Translations under genes and position numbers: made by a program
Shown: in pieces, positions 47,881 through 59,222 of the stretch
How the letters are laid out: each line of letters starts with the position of its first letter
Numbering within the stretch: the first letter of the stretch is position 1
The notes under the pieces: generated by a model
What the model was told of the DNA's origin: nothing
Seen by the model: the letters and a program-made list of their open reading frames with translations, nothing else
Databases searched by the model: none
NCBI RefSeq assembly: GCF_010993985.1
Contig: NZ_WINH01000013.1
Location: forward strand, 40,981-104,980
DNA: 64,000 bases
Direction: 5' to 3'
Origin: Paraferrimonas sp. SM1919
GTDB lineage: Bacteria > Pseudomonadota > Gammaproteobacteria > Enterobacterales > Shewanellaceae

Positions 47881-50800
47881 TGGCGGGTTGTTCCTTATTT
47901 TCAATGGAATTGTTTTGTTCAAAAATTTCTTCCGGTACTTCGATAGTCTTACTTTTACGATCGAGCTCGTCAAGGGTTGGCTCTGACAGTGTACCACCAA
48001 GATCAAAACGAATTTCAGTAATCACCGAAATCACCGGCTCAAGCACTTTAGTCAAAGCAAAAGCGCCTAAGCCAAGGTTCCAAGCACTCGTACTTAATAA
48101 CACTACTGTTGGAACACTTGATGCGATATGTGGCGAGAAACGAATATCATATTGTATTTGCTCATTGACTAAGTTGGTGTAGCCATTAATCTTCATGTCA
48201 CCAGGAACACCATCAATAACGGTATTGTTGGTGTTCATTACTCCATTATTAATTTCAAGGTCACCACTAAACTTGTCATAATAAAAGCCAGAACCAAATA
48301 CATCTGTGAAATCTAAAGATAACTTCCTTAAAATAGAATTAAGAGAAAATAAAGAAAAGATGCGCGCGCCCTTATCACTGACATCAGCTAAATGGCCTTT
48401 ACCTAGTTCAAACCTATAATGGCCAGATAAGGTTTTTAAGTTCGGCTGGAAAGGGGCGCCTCGCCATGACAAGCTACCGCTACTTGACTGGCTAGAGTCA
48501 ATGACTCCAGGGTTAAAACCTAAGGCCTTAGTCAACTCATCAAATTTCTTAGCATTTAACTGAAAGTCAACTTCGGTTGTTTGGCTATTATCAATATACC
48601 AATTCCCCTTAGCCCGAAAATCCGCATTGCCATCGGTCACAGATAAAGATTGAATTTGATAACCATAATCTTGTGGTTGACCTTGAAACTCAACTTTTCC
48701 AAGTTTGCGGCCATATAATTCGAAGTTTTCAATATCAAGTGCCAAAGGCGGTAACTGGGCGATTTCGACATCAACAAGTTCAATATCTTGAGTCGAATCA
48801 TTTGCCTGTTGGCTAGCGAGGTTAGTCTGGCCAATCTGCAATTTCGACGCCACTAACTTTAAGCCTTGTTGGTGCCAATCGGGATAAAATGTGAGCTTGC
48901 CATCAAGTTCATCAGAGCGAATATTGAGGATCCAATTCTGTTGTTGTGGATTTGCATCAAATTCAACATTATTAAAATCCTGGCCTAAAATATTCGTTTT
49001 ACCTACTTTGGCAGCTACCGATTTAAGTGGCGGAAATAATGTTTTGGTTGCGGTTGTTATTTTTTTAGGTTGCTCTTTTAATTTCATTAGCTGCAACCAA
49101 GGTTCAAACTCAGTGGCCGTTAAGTCTAAAATAATTTTGCCGTCATTATCATTGACAGGATCACCTGTTTTTAACTTACGCCCAACCATCAAATCATAAC
49201 GATCGATAAAACTCTCTGAATTGCCAGTAATTCTGCCCCAAAACTCTGCTTTATCGGCATACTTGATCGAAAGCGAAGTTTCTTTATTATCCCCTATCAA
49301 TTGCAACAGCAGTGGCCTCGACTGAGTTCGAGCTTTAAACAGTGGCTCAGGTAATAATAACTCCACCCCTTTCATGTCTGACTGCGCTTGTGCCTGTAAT
49401 GAATGTCCTGTTTCATCCAGCATAATGGTCATTTTACCTTGCCATGATAATTGCCCTTGGTAATAATGATCATAAATGTTGGCCAATTTTTCAGGGAGTT
49501 TATCAAGCTGCCATTGGCCACTCATATCTAAATCGATACCATAATTTTTGCCTAGCTTGTCTGCGACTAGATCAAGCTGCAATGGCTGCTTATATAATTT
49601 CGCTTGAAGATTTTCAGCTTGCAGACTTGCGCCATTGAAAGCGACCCTTCCTGTTAACCCTTCAATCGCCACGCCCGGTGTTTGTATCCACAAATCATTA
49701 TTAGTAAATTCGATATCGCCAATAATTTGTGGCGGGGCCTTACCAGAAAGGGAGAAGCTTAAATCTAAATTACTGCTAATTTGACCATCGATGCCCAAAA
49801 ACTCCAGAGCTTTACCTACACTGCCTGTTAACGGTGTTTCATTGAACATTTGTGCAGCAGCAATAGCAGGCGAAGTGATTTTGCCTTTGACGTCTAGAAT
49901 TGATCCTTTACCGAGCTTTTTAATGCCGACAAATACGCCACCAGCAGGCACTTCGCCAAGTACTCCTTGGTCAATGTAAAGTTCCATTTTATCATTTTCA
50001 AACAAGGCATTAAGCTTCATCTGAGCAACACTAGGCCAGTCTTTTAAAAATTTAAATTCCGAATCTTGCAAAGTAAAACCAGCCTGGAAGAGACCTTCTC
50101 CAGAGGTAAATGGATACTGGTTTAGAAAACCATGCCAAACTAACTTTGCATCATCAAAGTACCCTTTGACTAAAGCCGCCTTCAAATAACCAGCTAAATC
50201 CCTACCCATTAACTTCTCCGGGAAGGCTTGTGTCAGATTATCAATATTAGAGGTGCTAACCTTGATTGCTGCAGCTAAGTGTTGTTGCTGTTCTATTTTA
50301 TTTACACTAACGGAACCATCTAATTTTACGCCATTGAACTCAATGGAAAGATCATCCACAACAATTGAGTTTAACGTTGTAAGATCAGCCCAAAGCTCAA
50401 CATTATTAATGATCAAAGGCCGTACTTCGGCAAATTGTAATTGATCACTAACGGCCAGCTGTTGCGGTCCTAACTCAAGTTTAAGACGCCCTTGGTTACC
50501 CCTTAGCACGCCCGTAAGGGAATCGATTCCTGTAATCGAACCATGGTTTTTCCAACTCAACTGTTCAAAATCGACCTTCCAATTTGAGTGCTGCGCATTA
50601 CTTTGCCAAAAGCCATCATGAACTAAAACTTGAGGCGAAAGCTGTTGCCATAACTCAATATCCTTAGCGGTAACATTTGGTAGTAGAGGTAAAATTGGGG
50701 TCAAATGTGTCAGCTGTATTTGGCTGAAATAACTGGTTAATTGTTCATTCTCGAGTTGTGCCGCAAAGTTAAGTTCCGGCCACTTTTCGCCATTGGAGTA

Positions 50801-51715
50801 GGCTTCAAAATTCTGTCCATACAGTTGCCAACCTGAATCAGCCATCTCCCAAATCAGGTTGCCTGAAACTAAGCTAAGATATTGATTTTCCCACTTTATA
50901 GTTGACGCACCAAAACTTAATTGAGCATTATCAAGTTGTCTATGTTGCCAACGACCCCATAACTGGAAATTCAGAACACCATTTAAAATTCTTTGTTCTT
51001 TTTGTTGATGATGCCATGCGCCAACATCAAAATCCTTAGCCACCAAGTAAATATCCCCGGTTACGGAATCGGGATCATAACCATCACCACTAAAGTCCAT
51101 TCTTAATGCTAAAGTGGAATTCGGGTTGTCATTATCAAGCAACAACTCGCCTTTACCCTGATGGAGTCCTTGTTTGGTATTACGCCAATCTAGATAGTTT
51201 ACAATTAGTGGTGCTATTTTTTGGTCGCCTTTAAAAACCACCTCTAAGTCATTTAAACTAAAGTTGCCTAACTGCTCCAATAGCAACTCATAAACCCAAT
51301 CGGTATTACTATTTTGATCCGACTCTAATTGAGCGAACTTTTTTAGATCCAGAACTAATTCAATATCATCAAAATTGACATCTTCAAGTACGGGTTTGAG
51401 CTGGCGTATTGTTTGCCAAAAATCGAGTTTAATTTGAACTTGATTAACGTTGAGCGTAAAAGGCATGCCAACCTGCTCAGGCAGTTGCAGGTCTTGAATA
51501 ATCACCTCAGGGCCATATGCCGCCCAACCTGCTTTTAACTGGCCAACGGCAATCTGCAATTGGTATTCATTTTCGACATATTGCGCTATTTTGCTATGTT
51601 GATCTTCGAGCTGGGGAAGCAGTAAGCGAATAAAACTCAATAGCAAGGCAATAATCACTAATATAGTGGTTATCGCTAAAATACATGATCGAGTGAGCCG
51701 TTGTAGAAATTTCAT
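47810..51715 (-). CDS. yhdP: AsmA/TamB-like lipid transport protein YhdP
   Basis: 1301 residues. An N-terminal membrane anchor (about residues 11-33) precedes a very long periplasmic beta-rich region of the DUF3971/AsmA2 type; near the C-terminus are the conserved SSSGSLSWRGAP and GHYRFELGKGHLADVSDKGARIFSLFSL stretches. In Escherichia coli YhdP, with TamB and YdbH, moves phospholipids to the outer membrane. The last 40 residues are acidic and low in complexity and overlap the nitrilase gene. Confidence 0.93.
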   Translation of the reverse strand: MKFLQRLTRSCILAITTILVIIALLLSFIRLLLPQLEDQHSKIAQYVENEYQLQIAVGQLKAGWAAYGPEVIIQDLQLPEQVGMPFTLNVNQVQIKLDFWQTIRQLKPVLEDVNFDDIELVLDLKKFAQLESDQNSNTDWVYELLLEQLGNFSLNDLEVVFKGDQKIAPLIVNYLDWRNTKQGLHQGKGELLLDNDNPNSTLALRMDFSGDGYDPDSVTGDIYLVAKDFDVGAWHHQQKEQRILNGVLNFQLWGRWQHRQLDNAQLSFGASTIKWENQYLSLVSGNLIWEMADSGWQLYGQNFEAYSNGEKWPELNFAAQLENEQLTSYFSQIQLTHLTPILPLLPNVTAKDIELWQQLSPQVLVHDGFWQSNAQHSNWKVDFEQLSWKNHGSITGIDSLTGVLRGNQGRLKLELGPQQLAVSDQLQFAEVRPLIINNVELWADLTTLNSIVVDDLSIEFNGVKLDGSVSVNKIEQQQHLAAAIKVSTSNIDNLTQAFPEKLMGRDLAGYLKAALVKGYFDDAKLVWHGFLNQYPFTSGEGLFQAGFTLQDSEFKFLKDWPSVAQMKLNALFENDKMELYIDQGVLGEVPAGGVFVGIKKLGKGSILDVKGKITSPAIAAAQMFNETPLTGSVGKALEFLGIDGQISSNLDLSFSLSGKAPPQIIGDIEFTNNDLWIQTPGVAIEGLTGRVAFNGASLQAENLQAKLYKQPLQLDLVADKLGKNYGIDLDMSGQWQLDKLPEKLANIYDHYYQGQLSWQGKMTIMLDETGHSLQAQAQSDMKGVELLLPEPLFKARTQSRPLLLQLIGDNKETSLSIKYADKAEFWGRITGNSESFIDRYDLMVGRKLKTGDPVNDNDGKIILDLTATEFEPWLQLMKLKEQPKKITTATKTLFPPLKSVAAKVGKTNILGQDFNNVEFDANPQQQNWILNIRSDELDGKLTFYPDWHQQGLKLVASKLQIGQTNLASQQANDSTQDIELVDVEIAQLPPLALDIENFELYGRKLGKVEFQGQPQDYGYQIQSLSVTDGNADFRAKGNWYIDNSQTTEVDFQLNAKKFDELTKALGFNPGVIDSSQSSSGSLSWRGAPFQPNLKTLSGHYRFELGKGHLADVSDKGARIFSLFSLNSILRKLSLDFTDVFGSGFYYDKFSGDLEINNGVMNTNNTVIDGVPGDMKINGYTNLVNEQIQYDIRFSPHIASSVPTVVLLSTSAWNLGLGAFALTKVLEPVISVITEIRFDLGGTLSEPTLDELDRKSKTIEVPEEIFEQNNSIENKEQPANGQSLPTANAVEPKSTGQPSTAG

Positions 51716-51719
51716 AGTG

Positions 51720-53216
51720 TTACATCATCACTACATCGAACTTATCTTGAGTATAAAGGTGATCACACTTCAAATTAATTTTCTTACCTACATAAACTTC
51801 TAATTCTGCCAGATGCTGATGCTCATCAAGTGACAACACTTCATGTACGGCATTAGAACAATACACCACAAACTCATCGGTACTGTATGCCCGATCAACC
51901 CTTATGATTTCTCTGAAAATTTCATAGCAGACTGTTTCAACCGTTTTCATTATCCCTCGCCCCTGACAAGCAGGGCAGTCATCGGACAATACATGGCCTA
52001 AACTCTCACGCGTACGCTTGCGCGTCATCTCTACTAATCCTAATGAAGAAAAGCCACTAATATTAGTTTTTACGCTATCTTGTTCAAGCGCCAACTGCAG
52101 TGAATCGAGAACTCTTTGTTGATGTGTTGGGTTCTTCATATCGATAAAATCAATAATAATTATGCCACCTAGATTTCTTAACCTTAACTGCCTTGCAATA
52201 GCTTGACTGGCTTCTAAATTAGTATTAAAAATCGTTTCTTCTAGATCTCTGCGCCCCACAAAACCACCGGTGTTGATATCGATAGTCGTCATCGCTTCGG
52301 TCTGATCAATAATTAAGTAGCCTCCGCATTTAAGCTCTACTTTCTTATCAAGTGCTTTTTGAATTTCATTTTCAACATCATACAGATCAAAAATTGGCTT
52401 ATTTCCATGGTATAAAGTCAACTTGTCTGCCATTTCTGGAATGAACTCTTCGGTAAACTCTATAAGCTCTTCAATCGTACGCCGAGAATCCACTTGAATG
52501 CGATCAAGGCCCATTCCAACGAAGTCACGAATAATTCTAATGGGTAATTTTACGTCAGTATAAAGAGGCTTAATTTGTTGATACTGCTTACGCTCCATAA
52601 CTTTACGCCAAACTTTACGAAGGTAACTGGCATCTTGTGCCAGTTCGTTGTCGTCTACACCTTCGGCTGCTGTGCGAATGATGAAGCCACCATCATCATC
52701 AATAAATGGCTTGGTGATTTTTTTTAAACGCTCTCTTTCTTGTTCTGATTCAATTCGCTGGGAAACACCAACATGGGCAGAGCCCGGCATAAAGACGAGA
52801 TACCTTGAGGGCAGAGTAATATCTGTTGTTAGTCTAGCGCCTTTTGAGCCTAAGGGATCCTTTACTACTTGAACCATCAAGTATTGCCCCTGCCTTACTA
52901 ACTCTGAGATACTTTTAGTTTGAAATTGTTTTTTTTCTGTTTCTGCTACACACTCAGTGTGCGGAACAATATCAGATGCATGTAAAAAAGCCGCTTTTTC
53001 GAGACCAATATCAACAAAGGCAGCCTGCATACCAGGAAGTACTCGAGAAACTTTACCCATATAGATATTGCCAACGATACCGCGTTTTAGCTCTCGCTCT
53101 ATATGGACTTCTTGGAGTGCACCATGCTCAACCAAAGCAACTCTTGATTCAGTAGGAGTCACATTGATCAATAATTCGGCATTTATTTTATCTTGGATTT
53201 TCTCCAATTGAGCCAT
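51720..53216 (-). CDS. rng: Ribonuclease G
   Basis: 498 residues. An S1 domain at about 35-130, then the RNase E/G catalytic core with acidic residues in MTTIDINTGGFVG and GGIIIIDFIDM, and the zinc-link motif CPACQGRG. It processes the 5' end of 16S rRNA and some mRNAs. It lies in the mreBCD-maf-rng run. Confidence 0.96.
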   Translation of the reverse strand: MAQLEKIQDKINAELLINVTPTESRVALVEHGALQEVHIERELKRGIVGNIYMGKVSRVLPGMQAAFVDIGLEKAAFLHASDIVPHTECVAETEKKQFQTKSISELVRQGQYLMVQVVKDPLGSKGARLTTDITLPSRYLVFMPGSAHVGVSQRIESEQERERLKKITKPFIDDDGGFIIRTAAEGVDDNELAQDASYLRKVWRKVMERKQYQQIKPLYTDVKLPIRIIRDFVGMGLDRIQVDSRRTIEELIEFTEEFIPEMADKLTLYHGNKPIFDLYDVENEIQKALDKKVELKCGGYLIIDQTEAMTTIDINTGGFVGRRDLEETIFNTNLEASQAIARQLRLRNLGGIIIIDFIDMKNPTHQQRVLDSLQLALEQDSVKTNISGFSSLGLVEMTRKRTRESLGHVLSDDCPACQGRGIMKTVETVCYEIFREIIRVDRAYSTDEFVVYCSNAVHEVLSLDEHQHLAELEVYVGKKINLKCDHLYTQDKFDVVMM

Positions 53217-53219
53217 GGG

Positions 53220-53780
53220 TCATTCCATTATTTGCTGAAGTAACTGTTTTGTCTCTACCAACGGTAGACCAACTACTGAACTATAACTGCCTACTATGGC
53301 TTTAACAAAATTACCACCAATACCCTGAATGCCATAAGCGCCAGCCTTGTCTGCTGGCTCTCCGGTAAGCCAATATTGTTCTATTTCAGATAAAGTCATT
53401 GGACAAAACTCCACTTCAGTAGTGACAGCTTGGGTGAGGGTTTTATTACCGTTGGTAACTGCCACCGCCGTAACAACTTGATGCTTACGCCCTTGCATAC
53501 TTTGTAACATCTGACAGGCATGCTGCTTATTTACGGGCTTGCCAAGTAACTGGCCATCAAGTACGACTATAGTATCAGATCCCAAACTTATCGCCTCTTC
53601 TGGGTGCTCATTCAAAGCGGTAATGGCCTTTAATTTGGCCAATCTTAATACATAATCGACTGGCTTTTCACCTGCTATTGGTGTTTCATCAATGTCTGTA
53701 GCAATTTGTAGGAAATCGTAACCTAATTGCTGCAAAAGCTGCTTTCTGCGTGGTGAAGCCGATGCCAAAATGAGTATCAT
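53220..53780 (-). CDS. maf: Maf family nucleotide pyrophosphatase (YhdE type)
   Basis: 186 residues. LASASPRRKQLLQQLG at the N-terminus, LGSDTIVVLDGQLLGKP and the AGAYGIQGIGG motif define the family, which hydrolyses dTTP/UTP and modified pyrimidine nucleotides. 3 bp before rng and adjoining mreD. Confidence 0.93.
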   Translation of the reverse strand: MILILASASPRRKQLLQQLGYDFLQIATDIDETPIAGEKPVDYVLRLAKLKAITALNEHPEEAISLGSDTIVVLDGQLLGKPVNKQHACQMLQSMQGRKHQVVTAVAVTNGNKTLTQAVTTEVEFCPMTLSEIEQYWLTGEPADKAGAYGIQGIGGNFVKAIVGSYSSVVGLPLVETKQLLQQIME

Positions 53781-54265
53781 TACCTAACCTTAAAGTGTCT
53801 TCTTAGGTCTCTTAATACCCAAAATACCCATATCCATAATGGCGCATTAATTACTGCCGGATAAAGAGCGGTAATGGTGAATTTAGCCCCCCCCATTAAC
53901 TGTTCGAGTACAAAAATCATTAAGTGATAAAACACACTAAAAAGTGCAATCACCAATCCTTGCTGGAATGTGCTAAAATTTCTCAACCTTTGGAAGTGAA
54001 TGGCGATGATATAAGTAACAACAGCGAGAGCTAAGCCTCTCACCCCAAGACTAGAACCCAATAGAATATCTAACATCACCCCCATCAACCAGGCTGTTAA
54101 AATACCATATCGATGAGGTAATGCCATTGCCCAATAGCACAAGACTAACAACAACCAATCAGGTCTAAAATCTACAACCAAATCTGGTAATGGCATGATT
54201 TGCAACAACAATGCTATAAACAAAGAAGTCCAGACTACTTGCCTACCATTAGCATTAGTCACCAT
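53780..54265 (-). CDS. mreD: Rod shape-determining protein MreD
   Basis: 161 residues, about five membrane segments. Part of the elongasome. A G8 run in the coding strand (53887-53894) encodes MGGAK; the frame here is intact. It overlaps mreC by 11 bp. Confidence 0.92.
   Translation of the reverse strand: MVTNANGRQVVWTSLFIALLLQIMPLPDLVVDFRPDWLLLVLCYWAMALPHRYGILTAWLMGVMLDILLGSSLGVRGLALAVVTYIIAIHFQRLRNFSTFQQGLVIALFSVFYHLMIFVLEQLMGGAKFTITALYPAVINAPLWIWVFWVLRDLRRHFKVR
53887..53894. repeat. Homopolymer C8/G8 tract inside mreD
   Basis: Eight C on the plus strand, eight G in the mreD coding strand. A one-base change would frameshift an essential-class gene. Confidence 0.85.
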
Positions 54266-55097
54266 CAGTCACTCCTATTTGTGTTTTGCCTTCTGGCCAC
54301 AGCAATAATAAGTATCTTAACCTAGAAAGAGCCGCCACAGGTTCAGCAATTACCTTTGCATATCTTTGTTGCTCACTCCTTTCTACCAATTTAACCCTAG
54401 CCACCGGATAACCTTCAGGAAAGCGACCACCAAGTCCAGAGGAAACCAGCAAATCACCTTCTTTAATATCGGTGTTATTAGGTAAGTAATTCAGCACTAA
54501 TTGATCTAGATCACCACTGCCAACGGCAATAGAACGCACATCATTGCGACTGACTCTCACTGGGATACCATGTCGATGATCACTGATAAGTAGTACCTTA
54601 GCGGTTAATTGGTTCACTTGTATTACTTGGCCAATAACCCCTTTATTATCAATAACAGGTTGCCCATCATATACCCCTTGACTTAAGCCTAATGGGATTG
54701 TCACAAAATGCTGATATGGATCCGAAGCTACTGATATCACTTCGGTAACCATTTTTTTTGCATCAAAATGCACTCTCGAACCGAGCAACGCCCTTAGTCG
54801 AGCATTTTCTTGATTCAAATGTTCAAAGCGCTGTAAACGCTCACTAATTTCTAACTGCTGCTGCAGTAGCTGTGCATTTTTCTTTAATAGATGTTCTCTA
54901 GCAGCTAACGATTCATCTATCCAATCTAATGCGTAACTAGGAAGGTTAGCAACAAACTGAAGAGGACTTAAAAGAGTAGCAAGAGACTGCCTAAGGGGCT
55001 CAATTTTTTGTTTGCCCCCAAAAAGCATCAGTGATAGCAAAACTGCTATCACTAAACGAGCTTGGATGGATACGCCATCAGCAAAGATTGGTTTCAT
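54255..55097 (-). CDS. mreC: Rod shape-determining protein MreC
   Basis: 280 residues. One membrane anchor (about 13-30), a coiled coil (about 65-110), then two beta domains that scaffold the elongasome in the periplasm (GVIGQVIQVNQLTAKVLLISD, SSGLGGRFPEGYPVARV). Confidence 0.95.
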   Translation of the reverse strand: MKPIFADGVSIQARLVIAVLLSLMLFGGKQKIEPLRQSLATLLSPLQFVANLPSYALDWIDESLAAREHLLKKNAQLLQQQLEISERLQRFEHLNQENARLRALLGSRVHFDAKKMVTEVISVASDPYQHFVTIPLGLSQGVYDGQPVIDNKGVIGQVIQVNQLTAKVLLISDHRHGIPVRVSRNDVRSIAVGSGDLDQLVLNYLPNNTDIKEGDLLVSSGLGGRFPEGYPVARVKLVERSEQQRYAKVIAEPVAALSRLRYLLLLWPEGKTQIGVTDGD

Positions 55098-55126
55098 AAG
55101 ATCTTAGGCGGCTAAGCCGCCTCATA

Positions 55127-56493
<1,367 letters not shown>

Positions 56494-58392
56494 CTAGCCT
56501 AATCTCTTCGGTACAGAGGTCAAAATCCCTTGATAACCCATTACCCCTAATTTTTTTAAGATACTCAGTTCATTGGCATGCTCCACGCCTTCCGCATAAA
56601 CGGAGAGTTTTAATTGCTTAATTTGCTCTATCAGACTCTTTACATATAATTGTTGGGGAGGATTTTTATCGATATGCCTAATTAGTGAACGATGCAGTTT
56701 CACTCTTGAAATACTATTGACGATATTCCCCTCAGGTGTGAGTAGTTGCCTACCACAACCATCCATTGTGCAACGCCCACCAGCTTGTAATATCATCCTG
56801 CTGATGGTCTCTGATTGTTCAAACTGTAGCGACCATGAAAGCTCACTAAACTCAAACCATAATCTATGCATAACCCTACGGTTATTATCCAGAAAGTTTT
56901 TAAGCCATTGCTCAAAACCATTTGCAATTAAGGTTTCACTCGATAGATTGACAGCTAGGGCTGGTGCTTGCGGGTTACAATCTAAGTATTGAGCAGCCTT
57001 TTCAAGGACTATCTTATCTATAGCCGCCATTTGTCCGCACTTCTTAGCCATTGGAATAAAGTGAGCGGCACTGATAAGTTGCTGTTCTTGTTGCAAGCGC
57101 ACATAACACTCCAAGTGATTGACTCTACCATCTACGGTAAACACCTCTTGACCAAAGATTACAAAGGAAGCTTTTGCAACAGCATTTTCTAGTAATACTC
57201 GCCAGCGTACACTACCTTGCTCTAAATTGTGGTTTAATTGCCCCTCATCATACATAAACCAATTGTTATACCCTTGTAATTGTGCGGCCTTTAGAGCTGC
57301 AAAACATTCACTAATTACATCAGCGGATGAAGTTGAATTAAAGTAAACACCGCCAATATGGAATAAGTTATCGGTATTTTTCCCCCTTGGCAGCGGAACT
57401 GAGCTGGCCGCCCGCAATAACTTTTCAGCAACCTTTTGTGCATCTTTATTAGAAATCTGGACCAATAATACCGCCAACTGATGTTCTGAATATCGAGCAA
57501 TTAAATTATTATCGTGCTTACTCAGTAATTGTTTCCATACTTTAATAATAGTGTTCAGTAATTCCATTGCCTCTTCACTGTTAAACCCAGAATCCGGAGA
57601 TTCAATGTCATCGAGCTCAAGAATAAATAATGCACTATGACTTTGATTAACTGTGTCTTTTTGAATTAACTGAAGCCTATTTTCTAAAAACTGTCGGTTA
57701 CCGATACCTGTTTCTCTATCGATAAGAGTAGAATTTTGAATAAATTCATAAAACTCACCTTGTTCGACTTTAGCTTCTGCATAAATTCTTAACAGATGTG
57801 AAATAGCATTATTGATAATTCTAGGTTGCGAAAATTTAGGCTGCTCTATCGCTTGCTGATATTCACCTCTAATGATTTTATCGCAGCGTTGATTGAGTAT
57901 ATCCACACCGGCTAATTGCAGCTGCAACCATTTACTTCCAACGACGGCAACAATCACAAATAAGCTCAACAATAAAACTAAAAACACCCCATTTTCAATG
58001 CTATAAATCCAATTAGGATTAGTTGTTAAATATACAGCGATACCATAACCATCAACATCAATGTTGTGACTACTAACTTGAACCGTCCATTGCTCATCAA
58101 TAATAATTTTTTTGACTTCAGACTTATCTTCAAAGATAACAACTTGAGCAACCTCATTTTGCTTTAATAACGCTAATGCCCAAGAATATTTTGGTTGTTG
58201 TTCGATCCCACTATCTTTAAAGTCGATTGCTTCGAGCACCAACTTAACACTCTCGAGCTTAGATTTAAGAAGAGTATTGGCGTTACTGGACTGTTGAACT
58301 GCCCACAAGGTAGTTGTCAGCGAAAAGATAATGAATACAAAAATCAACCAGTAATTGATTATTGGCCTTGAGAATAACAATCCTTTACTCAT
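56494..58392 (-). CDS. csrD: RNase E specificity factor CsrD (MshH), degenerate GGDEF-EAL protein
   Basis: 632 residues. Two membrane segments (about 10-30 and 133-152), a HAMP-like linker, a degenerate GGDEF domain (GIGNRQFLENRL kept, active-site signature lost) and a degenerate EAL domain (LECYVRLQ in place of xEALxR). CsrD binds CsrB/C sRNAs and targets them to RNase E and does not turn over c-di-GMP. The neighbouring ssb gene and mreB are the usual flanks of mshH and the msh locus. Confidence 0.88.
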   Translation of the reverse strand: MSKGLLFSRPIINYWLIFVFIIFSLTTTLWAVQQSSNANTLLKSKLESVKLVLEAIDFKDSGIEQQPKYSWALALLKQNEVAQVVIFEDKSEVKKIIIDEQWTVQVSSHNIDVDGYGIAVYLTTNPNWIYSIENGVFLVLLLSLFVIVAVVGSKWLQLQLAGVDILNQRCDKIIRGEYQQAIEQPKFSQPRIINNAISHLLRIYAEAKVEQGEFYEFIQNSTLIDRETGIGNRQFLENRLQLIQKDTVNQSHSALFILELDDIESPDSGFNSEEAMELLNTIIKVWKQLLSKHDNNLIARYSEHQLAVLLVQISNKDAQKVAEKLLRAASSVPLPRGKNTDNLFHIGGVYFNSTSSADVISECFAALKAAQLQGYNNWFMYDEGQLNHNLEQGSVRWRVLLENAVAKASFVIFGQEVFTVDGRVNHLECYVRLQQEQQLISAAHFIPMAKKCGQMAAIDKIVLEKAAQYLDCNPQAPALAVNLSSETLIANGFEQWLKNFLDNNRRVMHRLWFEFSELSWSLQFEQSETISRMILQAGGRCTMDGCGRQLLTPEGNIVNSISRVKLHRSLIRHIDKNPPQQLYVKSLIEQIKQLKLSVYAEGVEHANELSILKKLGVMGYQGILTSVPKRLG

Positions 58393-58502
58393 TTGTTTCG
58401 TCTTCCGTAAACTTTTTGCTCTAAAAGCCTTTTTTTGAAAAAATATTCAAACAAAGGAAGTGTGGATTAACTGTATCAACCTTTAGTCAAAATCCCAAAT
58501 AA

Positions 58503-58530
58503 AAACCCAGCACTAACGCTGGGTTTATAT
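58503..58530. terminator. Terminator of ssb
   Basis: Stem 58503-58511 with 58518-58526 (AAACCCAGC / GCTGGGTTT); the minus-strand transcript runs into a T-rich tail. Confidence 0.85.
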
Positions 58531-58558
58531 TTTTAAACTTTAAAAATTACGCTTTTGC

Positions 58559-59185
58559 TTAGAATGGGATGTCATCATCCCAGCCATCATCAAGATCAGG
58601 GGTATAATTATTATTTTGAACAGGCTGCCCTGTTGGTTGTGCTACACCTGCACTAGGGTTAACGGCTGGTTGCTGTGATTGCACATTCACAGGTGCAGTT
58701 GTACTGTGCGGTGGTTGAGCCGGAGCCTGTCCGTATTGTGGCTGTGGCTGTGGCTGTGCAGATGGTTGGGCTTGACTATAGCCTTGCTGTCCTGCAGGAG
58801 CAAAATTATTCGCTGCCTGTTGATTTGGCATCGCTTGACCTTGAACTCGCGAATCCAGCATTTGTAAATTTTGAACACGAATTTCAGTTGTGTACTGATC
58901 TTGACCTTGTTGATTTTGCCATTTCCTAGTTCGAAGACTCCCCTCTAGATAAACCTTAGAGCCCTTTTTCAAGTACTCTGCACAAATTTCAGCAAGGCGA
59001 CCATTTACAACACAACGGTGCCATTCGGTCATTTCTTTAGTTTCACCAGTTTGCTTATCTTTCCATGACTCACTCGTTGCCACTGATAAATTACCAAAAG
59101 CAACACCACTAGGGTTATAACGGATTTCAGGATCTTGCCCTAAATTACCAATAATAATTACCTTGTTTACGCCTTTACTGGCCAT
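58559..59185 (-). CDS. ssb: Single-stranded DNA-binding protein SSB
   Basis: 208 residues. N-terminal OB fold ([48 protein letters not shown]), a long Q/P/A-rich linker (about 115-195) and the acidic tip DDDIPF that recruits repair proteins. The linker is longer than in Escherichia coli SSB (178 residues in total). Confidence 0.97.
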   Translation of the reverse strand: MASKGVNKVIIIGNLGQDPEIRYNPSGVAFGNLSVATSESWKDKQTGETKEMTEWHRCVVNGRLAEICAEYLKKGSKVYLEGSLRTRKWQNQQGQDQYTTEIRVQNLQMLDSRVQGQAMPNQQAANNFAPAGQQGYSQAQPSAQPQPQPQYGQAPAQPPHSTTAPVNVQSQQPAVNPSAGVAQPTGQPVQNNNYTPDLDDGWDDDIPF

Positions 59186-59222
59186 GGAAATCTCCTATCT
59201 TAACCTGCAAAATTTTTCAATA

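Noticed and set aside
58675..58929. Plus-strand ORFs antisense to ssb rich in V/A or W/L
   Set aside because: They are shadows of the Q/P-rich repetitive linker of SSB; no ribosome binding site and no sensible composition.
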